Under the pieces are notes generated by a model. It was not told the DNA's origin. It saw only the letters and a list, made by a program, of their open reading frames with translations, and did no database searches. Source: Polaribacter vadi (GTDB lineage: Bacteria > Bacteroidota > Bacteroidia > Flavobacteriales > Flavobacteriaceae). From it: a DNA stretch of 64,000 nt. Made by a program: the position numbers and the translations under genes. Positions 42,808-52,591 of this stretch are shown piece after piece. Every line of letters starts with the position of its first letter. Positions within the stretch are counted from its first letter, which is position 1. The stretch spans positions 208,501 to 272,500 of the forward strand of contig NZ_CP017477.1 of assembly GCF_001761365.1 (NCBI RefSeq), written 5' to 3'.

Positions 42808-45372
42808 TTAAAGTGTATAATTTTGGTCAACTAACTGTTTTTGTTCATCAGAATGATTAAAATACATATCCGTTAAAGACATAGAAGTATCATGGATTTT
42901 ATCACTTAAAGAAGCCAATAAATTCTCCAAATTTTTTCTAGTAACTTCATTTTTATCAACCTTAATTAAATCAGTTGCTTTTGCATCATTAATTAAATTA
43001 CAAGCCTCTGTAATTGCTTTTTGTAAAGAAGTTAATGCAGTATCTTCGTTTCTTTTTGGCAATTTAAAAATATCTCTTTTAATTCTGTTTAGTTGATATT
43101 TTAAAGATCTTGAATACGATTTATCTAATAAAATAAGATTCACTACATTTTCTACATTCAAGTAAGATTTAAAACTATATCTGTAAATGTTTAAACTTTC
43201 GTGGCTGTTTAATAGCGATTCTAAAATTTCATATTCTACATCTTCCTCATAATTGATTGCTAAAAGTGCTCTAGATTTATCAATACACATCGTTGCTAAT
43301 TCCATCTGTAAGCCAATAAAATAGAGTAATAATCCTTGATCTACTAAAATACTTTCTTCAATTAAGCCAATAAAAGCAATTAGTTTTGTAATAACAGTGT
43401 CTAGTAATTTTATGATTTTTTTCTCATTTTGATGATCTTCTTCATCAAAATCATGCCAAATTTTTTGCAACGTATCATAAACACGCCACATATCTTTAGA
43501 CCATAAATTCCTTAAAGAGTAATAAGAATTGTTAAAAGAAGAAAGTGCATGTGCTAAACTACCAACTTTAGTTTTATCAAAAAGTACAATAGCAATTTCT
43601 TTTAAAGGATCTTCTAGTGCTTTCTCTTCGTTCTTACCTGTAAATCCAGGAAAAATAGATGTTAAATGTGTTATTGATTTGTATAAAATATGTAAACTTT
43701 CAGAATCTGAATCTCGTTTATTAAATTCAGAATTGCTCATTTGGTTTAAAACCATTCTTATATACCTTGCAGTAATTAAAGTTCTTGCCAAATATCTACC
43801 AGACCAAAATAAATTTTCGGCTGTGTTGCTTGGTAGGTTTTCAATACCTGTTAAGTTGTTAGATGTTGAGTGATGCCAATGATATCTTTGAAGTTTTTTG
43901 TTGTTTTTCTTATTGTTATTTGTAACCCAAAAATCTTTACTTGTGCCTCCTTTTTGGTTGGAAACTCTCATGTCTTTTCTTTCTGCAGCAACTCTAACCA
44001 AACCTCCAGGCATAATGCTATACGTGTTCTCTTTAGCAATTGCAAAAGTTCTACAAACAACTTTTCTAGGTTCTAAATGTTCTTTCGTAAGATTTGGTGC
44101 TGTTGAAAAAGATATTTTTTCTTGTGCCACAAAACGATATGGTTTTGCTAAAATTTGTTTTTTTAAATCTGCTATTTCAGCATCATTTAAAAATTCACAG
44201 AAATAAATATTTTCTCTGTTGGTAATATCAATAGGTTTTACAACAAGGTCTTTAATATTTTCTAGTACGTGTTTTCGCTCTTTTTCTTGTCCACACCACC
44301 AAGAAGCAATTTGTGGTAACAGTAAATCTTCTTTTAAAAAGTATTTACAAATAGAATTCATAAAAGGAATTAAACCTGGGTTTTCTAAAACGCCACTTCC
44401 TATAGGATTCATAATGGCTACATTTTGCTGTCTAACAACTTCTAACAAGCCAGCGACTCCTAAAAAAGAATCTCCTTTCAATTCTAAGGGATCTACAAAA
44501 GCATCGTCAACACGTCTGTAAATTACATCAACTTGAATTAATCCTTTTAAAGTTTTAATCCAAACTTTTTGGTCTCTTACAACCAAATCACTTCCTTTTA
44601 CTAACTGATATCCTAAAAATGAAGACAAGTACGCATGTTCAAAATACGTTTCATTGTGTGGTCCAGGAGTTAAAATTACAATGGTTGGATTTTCTTTGTT
44701 GCTTACTGCAGCATTAATTAAGAGTTGGTTAAAATCTTGAAAAAATCCAAAAGGTTGTTTTACATTAATTTCGTTAAAAAAATCGGGTACAACTTCTCTT
44801 GTAGAAAACCTGTTTTCAAGAGCATAACCAATTCCAGAAGGTGCTTCAGTTCTATCGTTTACAACCCACATTCGTCCATCTGGACCTCTAGCTAAGTCTG
44901 CAGAATGCATTAATAGCTGTTGAGCTGTTTTATATTGTATTTGATCACAAGGTCTTAAAAAACCACGATGAGAAAAGATTATCTCATGAGGAATAACCCC
45001 ATTTTTAATCAATTCTCTTTTTCCGTAAATATCTTTTAAAACTAAATCTAAAACATGTGCACGTTGTTGCAACCCTTTTTCTAATGTTTTCCATTCTTTG
45101 TTATCAATTACAAAGGGAATTATATTTAAACTCCAAGGTCTGTTTAAACCTTTAGGGTCGTTATAAACATTATAGGTTACACCATTTTCTGCTAATAACC
45201 AATCTAAATTTTCTTGTCTTTTTGTAATCTCTTTAATACCTAGTTTAGAAAAATTCGATAATAATTTCTCCCAAGTAGGGTTTATCTTCATATCAGACTT
45301 TAAAACTTCATCATAGTTTTCAAAATCTTTAAAATAATCTTTAAAGAAAGATGTAACTGGCTTTTTTATCAA
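42808..45372 (-). CDS. Fused circularly permuted ATP-grasp / alpha-E protein
   Basis: An 854-residue protein. Residues ~1-480 are a circularly permuted type 2 ATP-grasp domain (AHVLDLVLKDIYGK; RGFLRPCD; GRMWVVNDRTEAPSGIGYALENR; DVIYRRVDDAFVDPLEL; SFSTAPN...EPRKVVCRTFA; GGLVRVAAE; KGGTSKDFWV). Residues ~525-854 are an alpha-helical alpha-E domain (AENLFWSGRYLARTLITARYIR...). These are separate genes at 48994 and 50470. ATP-grasp enzymes of this class are predicted peptide or amide ligases. The fused arrangement suggests that the alpha-E part is an obligate partner. Product unknown. Confidence 0.9.
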   Translation of the reverse strand: MIKKPVTSFFKDYFKDFENYDEVLKSDMKINPTWEKLLSNFSKLGIKEITKRQENLDWLLAENGVTYNVYNDPKGLNRPWSLNIIPFVIDNKEWKTLEKGLQQRAHVLDLVLKDIYGKRELIKNGVIPHEIIFSHRGFLRPCDQIQYKTAQQLLMHSADLARGPDGRMWVVNDRTEAPSGIGYALENRFSTREVVPDFFNEINVKQPFGFFQDFNQLLINAAVSNKENPTIVILTPGPHNETYFEHAYLSSFLGYQLVKGSDLVVRDQKVWIKTLKGLIQVDVIYRRVDDAFVDPLELKGDSFLGVAGLLEVVRQQNVAIMNPIGSGVLENPGLIPFMNSICKYFLKEDLLLPQIASWWCGQEKERKHVLENIKDLVVKPIDITNRENIYFCEFLNDAEIADLKKQILAKPYRFVAQEKISFSTAPNLTKEHLEPRKVVCRTFAIAKENTYSIMPGGLVRVAAERKDMRVSNQKGGTSKDFWVTNNNKKNNKKLQRYHWHHSTSNNLTGIENLPSNTAENLFWSGRYLARTLITARYIRMVLNQMSNSEFNKRDSDSESLHILYKSITHLTSIFPGFTGKNEEKALEDPLKEIAIVLFDKTKVGSLAHALSSFNNSYYSLRNLWSKDMWRVYDTLQKIWHDFDEEDHQNEKKIIKLLDTVITKLIAFIGLIEESILVDQGLLLYFIGLQMELATMCIDKSRALLAINYEEDVEYEILESLLNSHESLNIYRYSFKSYLNVENVVNLILLDKSYSRSLKYQLNRIKRDIFKLPKRNEDTALTSLQKAITEACNLINDAKATDLIKVDKNEVTRKNLENLLASLSDKIHDTSMSLTDMYFNHSDEQKQLVDQNYTL

Positions 45373-45378
45373 GACAAA

Positions 45379-48300
45379 TTATTTTTTAAGTCGCAAATCT
45401 AACGTATTTGGATATTCTGGGTTTACAGGAATCTCTTTAAAATTGAATTTTTTAGAACTTCCTTGTTTTTTAATTCCTCTGATTATTCCTTTATCATTTT
45501 CTGCTAATTCTTTCTCTTGAGCTTCTTTGTCTTTTCTAGCTTCTTCTTTCGATTTGATTTCTCCTTGTGTGTGTCCAAAATCCCAAAAACGATTAATTCT
45601 ACGAGATTCAGCTTCATTACTATTTATAGGATATGTATCATAAGATCTTCCTCCTGGATGTGTTACAAAATACGTACAACCACCAATGGAACGTTTGTTC
45701 CAATTATCAACAATATCAAAAACAAGAGGTGTATCAACATCTATTGTTGGGTGTAAAGCAGAGTAAGGGTTCCATGCTTTGTAACGAATTCCTGCTACAT
45801 ATTCTGCATGTGTTCCAGTACTTTTTAATTGCACTTTTACGCCATTACAAGTTAACGTGTATCTTTCTTGATTAAAATCTGATACTTTTACTTGCAATCT
45901 TTCTAGAGAAGAATCTACATATCTTGCAGTTCCACCACCAGTCATTTCTTCACCTAAAACATTCCAAGGTTCAATTCCTGCACGTAATTCTAAATGTATA
46001 TTGTTGATGTCAACCATTCCATATAAAGGAAATCTAAATTCAAAGAAAGGATCAAACCAATCTAATTCAAACTTATAACCTGCTTTATTTAATTGATTTA
46101 CAATGTCTTTAATGTCTTCTTTAACAAAGTGTTCAATCAAAAATTTATCATGTAATTCTGTACCCCATCTCACTAAATTATGTTCGTAAGGTTTTTTCCA
46201 AAACCAAGAAACTAAAGTTCTAACCAATAAGTTTTGCAATAAACTCATTTGTGCATGAGGAGGCATATCAAAACCACGTAATTCTAAAATACCTAATCTT
46301 CCTGTGGATGAATCTGGTGAATATAATTTATCAATACAAAATTCTGCTCTGTGTGTGTTTCCTGTTAAATCAGTTAATAAATGACGAAATAATCTGTCAG
46401 TTAACCAAAATGGAACCTCGCCATCTTTTGGAATTTGACTAAAGGCGATTTCTAACTCGTACAAACTATCATGTCTTGCTTCATCAACTCTAGGAGCCTG
46501 ACTTGTTGGGCCCACAAAAGAGCCAGAAAACAAATACGATAATCCAGGGTGATGTTGCCAAAAAGTTAATAAGCTTCGTAACAAACTCGGCTTACGCAAA
46601 AGCGGACTATCTTTTGGAGAAACTCCACCTAAAGTTACGTGATTTCCACCTCCAGTTCCTGTATGTTTTCCATCTAACATAAACTTTTCGGTTCCTAATC
46701 TCGATTTTTTTGCTTCCTCGTAAATGGTGAAAGTTGTATTTTTTAATTGATTCCAATCTAAAGAAGGATGCACATTTACCTCAATAACTCCTGGATCTGG
46801 AGTAATTTTCATCGATTCTATTCTGTTATCATGAGGTATTCCATACCCTTCTAAAATAACAGGAATTTCTAATTCTTTTGCAGTTGCTTCTATAGATGCT
46901 AATAAATCTAAATAAAATTCTGCATTGTCTAAAGGTGGCAAAAATAAATGCAATTTACCTTCTCTCACTTCTGAACAAATAGCAGTTCTTACAAAATAAT
47001 TAGGCATATTTGTTGGAATGCCATTTTGCTGAAAGTCTTCATATCTTTTAGAAACTAATTGTCTAAAACTTGGTATTCTTTTCTTCGAAGAAAATAAATC
47101 TGGCTCGTAAATTGGAAACATTTCATGTGCTGGTTTTTGCTCTAAAGAATTTAAAGGCAAACGCAAACCAACAGGCGAATTTCCTGGCGTTAAATAAATA
47201 TAATTTCTTCTAAAAGTCCATTCGCTACTAAACCATTTGTCTTCAGATTTGTTTAATGGTAAAACATAACCAACTGCTTTAGATGTGCCGTTTTTCAGAA
47301 TTTCTGCAATCTTTTTTTCTGCGATAGAACTATCTTTATCTTCTGCAGGATTGTAATCAATGGGCATATTGCCTTTTTCATACATCATTAAAAAAGCATC
47401 TTCATAAGTAGGTAAAATATGTTCTGAAGAAACGCCTAAATAACTGGTTAATTTCTCTAAAAATAAGATATCTGCATTTTCAGGAATTTCTGTTTTTGGA
47501 GCTAAAGCTGCCAATAAATTTTGATTGAACCATATTTTTCGACCATCTTTTCGCCAAACTAATTCAATAGACCATCTTGGAAGAGGTTCTCCTGGATACC
47601 ATTTTCCTTGAGCATGATGTAAAAAACCACCTTCAGAAAACTTATCTAAAAAACGTTTCGATAAATCTGCTGCCAATGTTCTTTTGTGAGTTCCATCTGC
47701 ATCTGTGTTCCATTCTGCACCTTCCATATCATCCACAGAAACAAAAGTTGGTTCACCACCCATTGTTAAACGAACATCATTTTTTTGCAGTTCTTTTTCA
47801 ACTTTATTTCCTAACTTATCAATGGCTTTCCATTGTTCTTGGGTATAAGGTTTTGTAACTCTTGGAGATTCTAAAATTCTTGTTACAGAATTCTCGAATT
47901 CAAATTCAGTTTCACAAATATCAGACAAACCAAAAACTGGAGCAGCACTTTCAAAAGAAGGAGTACAAGCTAAAGGGATATGACCTTCTCCAGCTAATAA
48001 TCCAGAAGTTGCATCAAAACCAATCCAACCTGCACCTGGCAAATATACTTCTGCCCAAGCATGTAAATCTGTAAAATCTTCAGCAGGACCAGAAGGACCA
48101 TCTAAAGATTGTTCATCAGACTTTAATTGTACTAAATAACCAGAAACAAAACGTGCTCCAAAACCTAAATGACGCAAAGCTTGCACAAATAACCAAGCAT
48201 AATCTCTACAGGAACCATTTCTTTGCTGTAAGGTTTGCTCACAAGTTTGTACACCAGGTTCCATTCTGATATTGTAACTTAAATATTCATATATTTTTCT

Positions 48301-48747
48301 GTTGATGTCGATCAAAAAATAAATTGTTTTTCTTGGAGTCATATCTAAAGACGCCACAAAATCTTTTAATAAATCACCTTTTTCAGTTACTTCCAAATAG
48401 GGAAGGAGTTCTTTTTTTGTGTTTTCAGAATAGGTGAAAGGAAACTCTTCTGCAGATTCTTCTACAAAAAAATCAAAAGGGTTTATAGTTTTTAGATCGG
48501 CAATAATTTCTACATCAATAGAAAGTTCTGTTGTTTTATCAGGAAAAACGACGCGTGCCAAATAATTACCAAAAGGATCTTGTTGCCAGTTAAAAAAATG
48601 ATTTTCTGGCTTTATTTTTAACGAATAAGATTCTATTGGCGTTCTACTATGAGGTGCAGGTCTTAACCTAAAAATATGTGGAGAAAGTTTTACAGAACGA
48701 TCGTATTTATACTTTGTTTTGTGTGATATTACAATTTTTAATGCCAT
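45379..48747 (-). CDS. Transglutaminase-DUF2126 protein of the amidoligase cluster
   Basis: A 1122-residue protein starting MALKIVISHKTKYKYDRSV (48747; the frame extends 12 codons further). Residues ~1-290 are a transglutaminase-like domain with Cys in NGSCRDYAWLFVQALRHLG, His in LHAWAEVYLPGAGW and Asp in GFDATSG. Residues ~330 onward are the large DUF2126 region (LTMGGEPTFVSVDDMEGAEWN; GTGGGNHVTLGGVSPKDSPLLRKPSLLRSLL; FDMPPHAQMSLLQNLL). The combination is characteristic of this cluster. It is 6 bases upstream of the ATP-grasp/alpha-E gene. It probably processes the same product; biochemical role unknown. Confidence 0.92.
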   Translation of the reverse strand: MALKIVISHKTKYKYDRSVKLSPHIFRLRPAPHSRTPIESYSLKIKPENHFFNWQQDPFGNYLARVVFPDKTTELSIDVEIIADLKTINPFDFFVEESAEEFPFTYSENTKKELLPYLEVTEKGDLLKDFVASLDMTPRKTIYFLIDINRKIYEYLSYNIRMEPGVQTCEQTLQQRNGSCRDYAWLFVQALRHLGFGARFVSGYLVQLKSDEQSLDGPSGPAEDFTDLHAWAEVYLPGAGWIGFDATSGLLAGEGHIPLACTPSFESAAPVFGLSDICETEFEFENSVTRILESPRVTKPYTQEQWKAIDKLGNKVEKELQKNDVRLTMGGEPTFVSVDDMEGAEWNTDADGTHKRTLAADLSKRFLDKFSEGGFLHHAQGKWYPGEPLPRWSIELVWRKDGRKIWFNQNLLAALAPKTEIPENADILFLEKLTSYLGVSSEHILPTYEDAFLMMYEKGNMPIDYNPAEDKDSSIAEKKIAEILKNGTSKAVGYVLPLNKSEDKWFSSEWTFRRNYIYLTPGNSPVGLRLPLNSLEQKPAHEMFPIYEPDLFSSKKRIPSFRQLVSKRYEDFQQNGIPTNMPNYFVRTAICSEVREGKLHLFLPPLDNAEFYLDLLASIEATAKELEIPVILEGYGIPHDNRIESMKITPDPGVIEVNVHPSLDWNQLKNTTFTIYEEAKKSRLGTEKFMLDGKHTGTGGGNHVTLGGVSPKDSPLLRKPSLLRSLLTFWQHHPGLSYLFSGSFVGPTSQAPRVDEARHDSLYELEIAFSQIPKDGEVPFWLTDRLFRHLLTDLTGNTHRAEFCIDKLYSPDSSTGRLGILELRGFDMPPHAQMSLLQNLLVRTLVSWFWKKPYEHNLVRWGTELHDKFLIEHFVKEDIKDIVNQLNKAGYKFELDWFDPFFEFRFPLYGMVDINNIHLELRAGIEPWNVLGEEMTGGGTARYVDSSLERLQVKVSDFNQERYTLTCNGVKVQLKSTGTHAEYVAGIRYKAWNPYSALHPTIDVDTPLVFDIVDNWNKRSIGGCTYFVTHPGGRSYDTYPINSNEAESRRINRFWDFGHTQGEIKSKEEARKDKEAQEKELAENDKGIIRGIKKQGSSKKFNFKEIPVNPEYPNTLDLRLKK

Positions 48748-48993
48748 AAATACGTCTTTTAATAATTTAGTTTTAAGCTTCAACGAAATAATGGAAGCAG
48801 ATACAATTTAACATACAAATATCACAAAATAAATTCAACTTATTAAGGATTATTGAATTTTTAATAAAAATTTAGTTTTAATGTGTAAAATTTATATTTT
48901 ACATCGAATTGATGTAAATAATTTAATTTTAATTATTAACTTAGTATATTATTTATAATTTATTTTATTAAATTTACAGAAAAAGTTCTCAAT

Positions 48994-50460
48994 TTGAAAG
49001 CACCAACTAGTTTACCAATTTTTTCATCGTATAAATATGATTCTAAGTTTTATGATGAAATTTTTACAGATAATAATGAAGTAAGAGAGGTTTATGAAAC
49101 ACTCTTTAATTTATTTAGTGAGTATTCTGTAAACGATTTTGCAAATCTAAATGATAAAGCAAAAGATGCGTTTTTTAATCAAGGAATTACATTTCAAGTA
49201 TATGGAGATAAAGAAACGAAAGAAAAGATTTTTCCTTTTGATTTATTTCCAAGAATCATTGGTTATGACGAATGGCAAAAAATAGAAAAAGGCGCTTTAC
49301 AAAGAAGCAAAGCTCTAAACCTTTTTTTGTGGGATTTATATCATGATCAAAAAATAATAAAAGATAAAATTGTTCCAATAGATTTAATAAATTCTTCTGT
49401 TAATTTTTTAAAGCAGATGAAAGGATTTAATCCTCCTGGAGGAATTTATAACCACGTTTCTGGTACAGATTTAATAAAACATTCAGATGGTAATCATTAT
49501 GTTTTGGAAGACAATATTAGGTGTCCTTCTGGAGTAAGTTATGTTGTTGGAAATAGAGCTGCATTAAAAAGAACTTTATTTGGGGTTTTTAATCATTATC
49601 AATCTTATAATGTTTCTGATTATGGCCAGAATTTGTTAGAAATTATAGAATCTGTAAAGCCAAAAGGAGTAGACATTCCAAAATGTGTGGTTTTAACACC
49701 AGGTGTTTACAACTCAGCTTATTATGAGCATTCTTTTTTAGCAAAACAAATGGGAGTAGAATTGGTTGAAGGTAGAGATTTGTTTATAGAAAACGATTTT
49801 GTTTACATGAAAACCATTAGAGGTTTGGTTAGAGTTGATGTTATTTATAGAAGAGTAGACGATTTATTTATTGATCCTTTAGAATTTAATAAAGATTCTT
49901 TATTAGGTGTGCCAGGTTTGTTTAAATCTTATATGAAAGGTAAAGTTTGCTTGGTAAATGCACCAGGAACTGGAGTTGCAGATGATAAAGCAATTTACAC
50001 CTATATGCCACAAATTATAAAATATTATTTAGATGAAGAACCAATATTAAATAATGTACACACCTATCATTGTAGCAGACCAGATGAATTAAAATATGTT
50101 TTAGAAAATGTAGATAAATTGGTGGTAAAACCTGTAGATGAATCTGGAGGATATGGAATTTCTATCGGAAATAAATTAACCAAAGAGGAAATAGAAAAAG
50201 TAAAAGAAACAATAAAAGCAAGCCCAAGAAAATATATTGCACAGCCAATTATGTCTCTTTCTACACACGCTACTTATATAGAAGATGAAAATTCTTTTGA
50301 ACCAAGACATGTAGATTTAAGAACTTTTACTTTATTAGGTAAAGACAAAGATTTTGTTTTAAAAGGCGGATTAACAAGAGTTGCATTAAAAAGAGGAAAT
50401 TTAATTGTAAATTCATCTCAGGGAGGAGGATCTAAAGATACTTGGGTATTAAAAAAATAA
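48994..50460 (+). CDS. Circularly permuted type 2 ATP-grasp protein, TTG start
   Basis: A 488-residue stand-alone version of the N-terminal half of the fused gene at 42808: LFLWDLYHDQKIIKDK, YVLEDNIRCPSGVSYVVGNRA, RVDVIYRRVDDLFIDPLEF, VLKGGLTRVALKRG and the terminal SSQGGGSKDTWVL. The ATP-binding lysines in VVKPVDESGGYGI are plausible. The start is TTG at 48994, near the family N-terminus; no ATG is in range. It is divergent from the DUF2126 gene (210-bp spacer). The alpha-E gene follows 9 bases after its stop. Confidence 0.92.
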   Translation: MKAPTSLPIFSSYKYDSKFYDEIFTDNNEVREVYETLFNLFSEYSVNDFANLNDKAKDAFFNQGITFQVYGDKETKEKIFPFDLFPRIIGYDEWQKIEKGALQRSKALNLFLWDLYHDQKIIKDKIVPIDLINSSVNFLKQMKGFNPPGGIYNHVSGTDLIKHSDGNHYVLEDNIRCPSGVSYVVGNRAALKRTLFGVFNHYQSYNVSDYGQNLLEIIESVKPKGVDIPKCVVLTPGVYNSAYYEHSFLAKQMGVELVEGRDLFIENDFVYMKTIRGLVRVDVIYRRVDDLFIDPLEFNKDSLLGVPGLFKSYMKGKVCLVNAPGTGVADDKAIYTYMPQIIKYYLDEEPILNNVHTYHCSRPDELKYVLENVDKLVVKPVDESGGYGISIGNKLTKEEIEKVKETIKASPRKYIAQPIMSLSTHATYIEDENSFEPRHVDLRTFTLLGKDKDFVLKGGLTRVALKRGNLIVNSSQGGGSKDTWVLKK

Positions 50461-50469
50461 AACAATTTT

Positions 50470-51420
50470 ATGTTAGCAAGAGTAGCCAATAATTTATTTT
50501 GGATGGGACGTTATATAGAACGTTCAGAGCATATAGCAAGATATATGAATGTGAATTATTTTTCTTCTTTAGATGCTCCAAACGAGTTATCTCAATCAAG
50601 ACAATTTGTATTACGTTCTATGCTTTTTGTTGCAGATGAAGAGGAAATAAAAGATATTAAAGAGTTAGATGAACAAAAAGTATTGTATGATATTGGTTTA
50701 AACCCAGAGAAACAATTTTCAATTTTATCATCCATTCAAAATGCACAACAAAATGCAAATGGTGCCAGAGATTTAATTTCATCTGAATTATATGAATCGA
50801 TAAATACCTTAAATAGAGTTGTAAAAAATTATAATAAAGATGTTTTTGTAAAAAATGGTTTGTTTGATTTTACCACAATGATTACTGCAAATGTTGCGTC
50901 TTTAAGAACAAAAATTAGAGGAACATTATTGCATGATGAAGTATATGCGATAATTATGTTAGGTATTTATATTGAGAGAGCAAATCAAGTAATTCGTATA
51001 GTTAACTCTAAATATAATGATGCTTTAGTAGAAAAAGTAAACTCAGATATTTCTGTAACCACAAGTTATGAATGGACTACTTTATTAAAATGTGTAGAAA
51101 GTTATGATATGATGCGTAGATATTATAGAAAAGTTCCTACAAGTCACACTGTTTTAGATTTTTTAATTCTAAATCCTGCTTGCCCACGTTCTATCATGAA
51201 TTCTTTAAATAATATCCATTATTATATTTGTTATTTATCAAAAGAAGAAATACCACATAAAGATTCTGCAGCATTTTTAATTGGTAAATTAAAGTACGAT
51301 CATCAATATAAAACGATTGAAGATGTACAAGGAGATTTAAAAGTTTGTATCGAAAAATTAGTAGATGACTTATCTTTAGTTGGCGAAAAAATGGATAAAG
51401 ATTATTTTAGCTTGTATTAA
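50470..51420 (+). CDS. Alpha-E domain protein
   Basis: A 316-residue all-helical protein (MLARVANNLFWMGRYIERSEHIARYMNVNYF; FLILNPACPRSIMNSLNNIHYYI). It is the stand-alone version of the C-terminal half of the fused gene at 42808. Alpha-E (DUF403) proteins occur next to circularly permuted ATP-grasp ligases and are thought to carry or bind the product. It follows the ATP-grasp gene by 9 bases and is ended by a strong terminator, so the plus-strand part is a two-gene operon. Confidence 0.92.
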   Translation: MLARVANNLFWMGRYIERSEHIARYMNVNYFSSLDAPNELSQSRQFVLRSMLFVADEEEIKDIKELDEQKVLYDIGLNPEKQFSILSSIQNAQQNANGARDLISSELYESINTLNRVVKNYNKDVFVKNGLFDFTTMITANVASLRTKIRGTLLHDEVYAIIMLGIYIERANQVIRIVNSKYNDALVEKVNSDISVTTSYEWTTLLKCVESYDMMRRYYRKVPTSHTVLDFLILNPACPRSIMNSLNNIHYYICYLSKEEIPHKDSAAFLIGKLKYDHQYKTIEDVQGDLKVCIEKLVDDLSLVGEKMDKDYFSLY

Positions 51421-51444
51421 AAAATTACTTATCAAACAAAATAT

Positions 51445-51480
51445 AAATCCACAGAAAATATATCTTTCTGTGGATTTTTT
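51445..51480 (+). terminator. Terminator of the ATP-grasp/alpha-E operon
   Basis: A 13-bp stem (AAATCCACAGAAA 51445-51457 with TTTCTGTGGATTT 51465-51477) is followed by T's. It is 24 bp past the alpha-E stop. Confidence 0.85.
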
Positions 51481-51512
51481 AGTATGGGGAATTAACAATG
51501 TTTCATTTACAG

Positions 51513-51537
51513 AAAAAACAGCTGTTTAAAACAGCTG
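51513..51537 (-). terminator. Terminator of the fasciclin gene
   Basis: A 9-bp stem (CAGCTGTTT/AAACAGCTG, 51519-51537) with T6 following on the minus strand (51513-51518). It lies 27 bp past the fasciclin stop. Confidence 0.8.
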
Positions 51538-51563
51538 CTCTTAAACGTTGTGAACATAATTTT

Positions 51564-52565
51564 TTATTGGGGTAACAATACTTGGTCAATTACATGTACA
51601 ATTCCATTTGTAGTTTGCACATCTGGAATTACCATGTTTGCAGGAGATGTATTTCCTGAACCACTAACAGTTAAAACACCATTATTGTAAGTTCCTAAAG
51701 TAATAGTATCACTTCCTAAAGCATCATAAGAACCAGCATTTAATTCAGAAGTAAAGCTATCTTTGCTAGTCTCTGCAAATACATGGTTTAATAAAACTGC
51801 AGTTAATAAATCTTTATCGATCATTCTAACATCAGCAGGCTTATCAAAAGTTAAACCTAAAGCAGTACCTAAATTGATAAAAGCTTGATCATTTGGAGCA
51901 AATACAGTAAATTTTGCAGCTGGATTACTTAAAGCATCCGCTAATTCTGCATATACAACAGCTTCTACTAAATAACTCAATTCAGGGTTTTTAAATACAG
52001 ATGCAGATTGCAATGCGATTGCAGATTCTACAACATTTCCACCAGTTGCAATCATTACTTTATCGATAACATGTACAGTTCCGTTTTCTGCTGTAATATC
52101 TGTAGCAATAATTTTAGAACCATTGATAAAAAGAGATCCATCTCTACTTACAAATCTTCTTGTCAATCCACCTAAGGCAGAAGCAGACGTTCCATTTGCA
52201 GCTATTGCAGAACTTGGTAAATTTCCGTTAGAAACGTGGTATAATAAAGTATTTGTTAAAAAAGGAGTTTGTAAAACACCTAAAGTAGATTCATCTAAAC
52301 CTAAACGTGCAAAAGCACTATTGTTTGGTGCAAATACAGTATAATCTCCTGATGCATCATTTGGGTTGCTATTACTTAAAACTCCTGCAACTCCACCATT
52401 AATGGCAGCAGCTTCTAAAGTAGAAAACGCGTCATTTGATACTGCAATATTTGCTATGGATGGTAATTCATCTTCGTAAGAAGAACTATTTTCACAAGAA
52501 ATTGCTGTTAATAGAACACAACATAGTGTTAGTCCAATTCCGAATTTTTTATATATATTTTTCAT
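51564..52565 (-). CDS. Two-domain fasciclin (FAS1) lipoprotein
   Basis: A 333-residue exported lipoprotein (signal ending VLLTAISCENSSS). Two FAS1 domains follow: residues ~45-175 (GDYTVFAPNNSAFARLG; LLYHVSNGNLPSSA; TVHVIDKVMIAT) and ~185-330 (AKFTVFAPNDQAFINLG; VLLNHVFAETSKD; GIVHVIDQVLLPQ). FAS1 domains mediate adhesion, so it is probably surface-associated. It is 26 bases downstream of an outer-membrane-type protein gene in the same direction, suggesting a two-gene unit. Confidence 0.93.
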   Translation of the reverse strand: MKNIYKKFGIGLTLCCVLLTAISCENSSSYEDELPSIANIAVSNDAFSTLEAAAINGGVAGVLSNSNPNDASGDYTVFAPNNSAFARLGLDESTLGVLQTPFLTNTLLYHVSNGNLPSSAIAANGTSASALGGLTRRFVSRDGSLFINGSKIIATDITAENGTVHVIDKVMIATGGNVVESAIALQSASVFKNPELSYLVEAVVYAELADALSNPAAKFTVFAPNDQAFINLGTALGLTFDKPADVRMIDKDLLTAVLLNHVFAETSKDSFTSELNAGSYDALGSDTITLGTYNNGVLTVSGSGNTSPANMVIPDVQTTNGIVHVIDQVLLPQ

Positions 52566-52591
52566 GATTATTTGTTTTAGTTTTATGTTGA

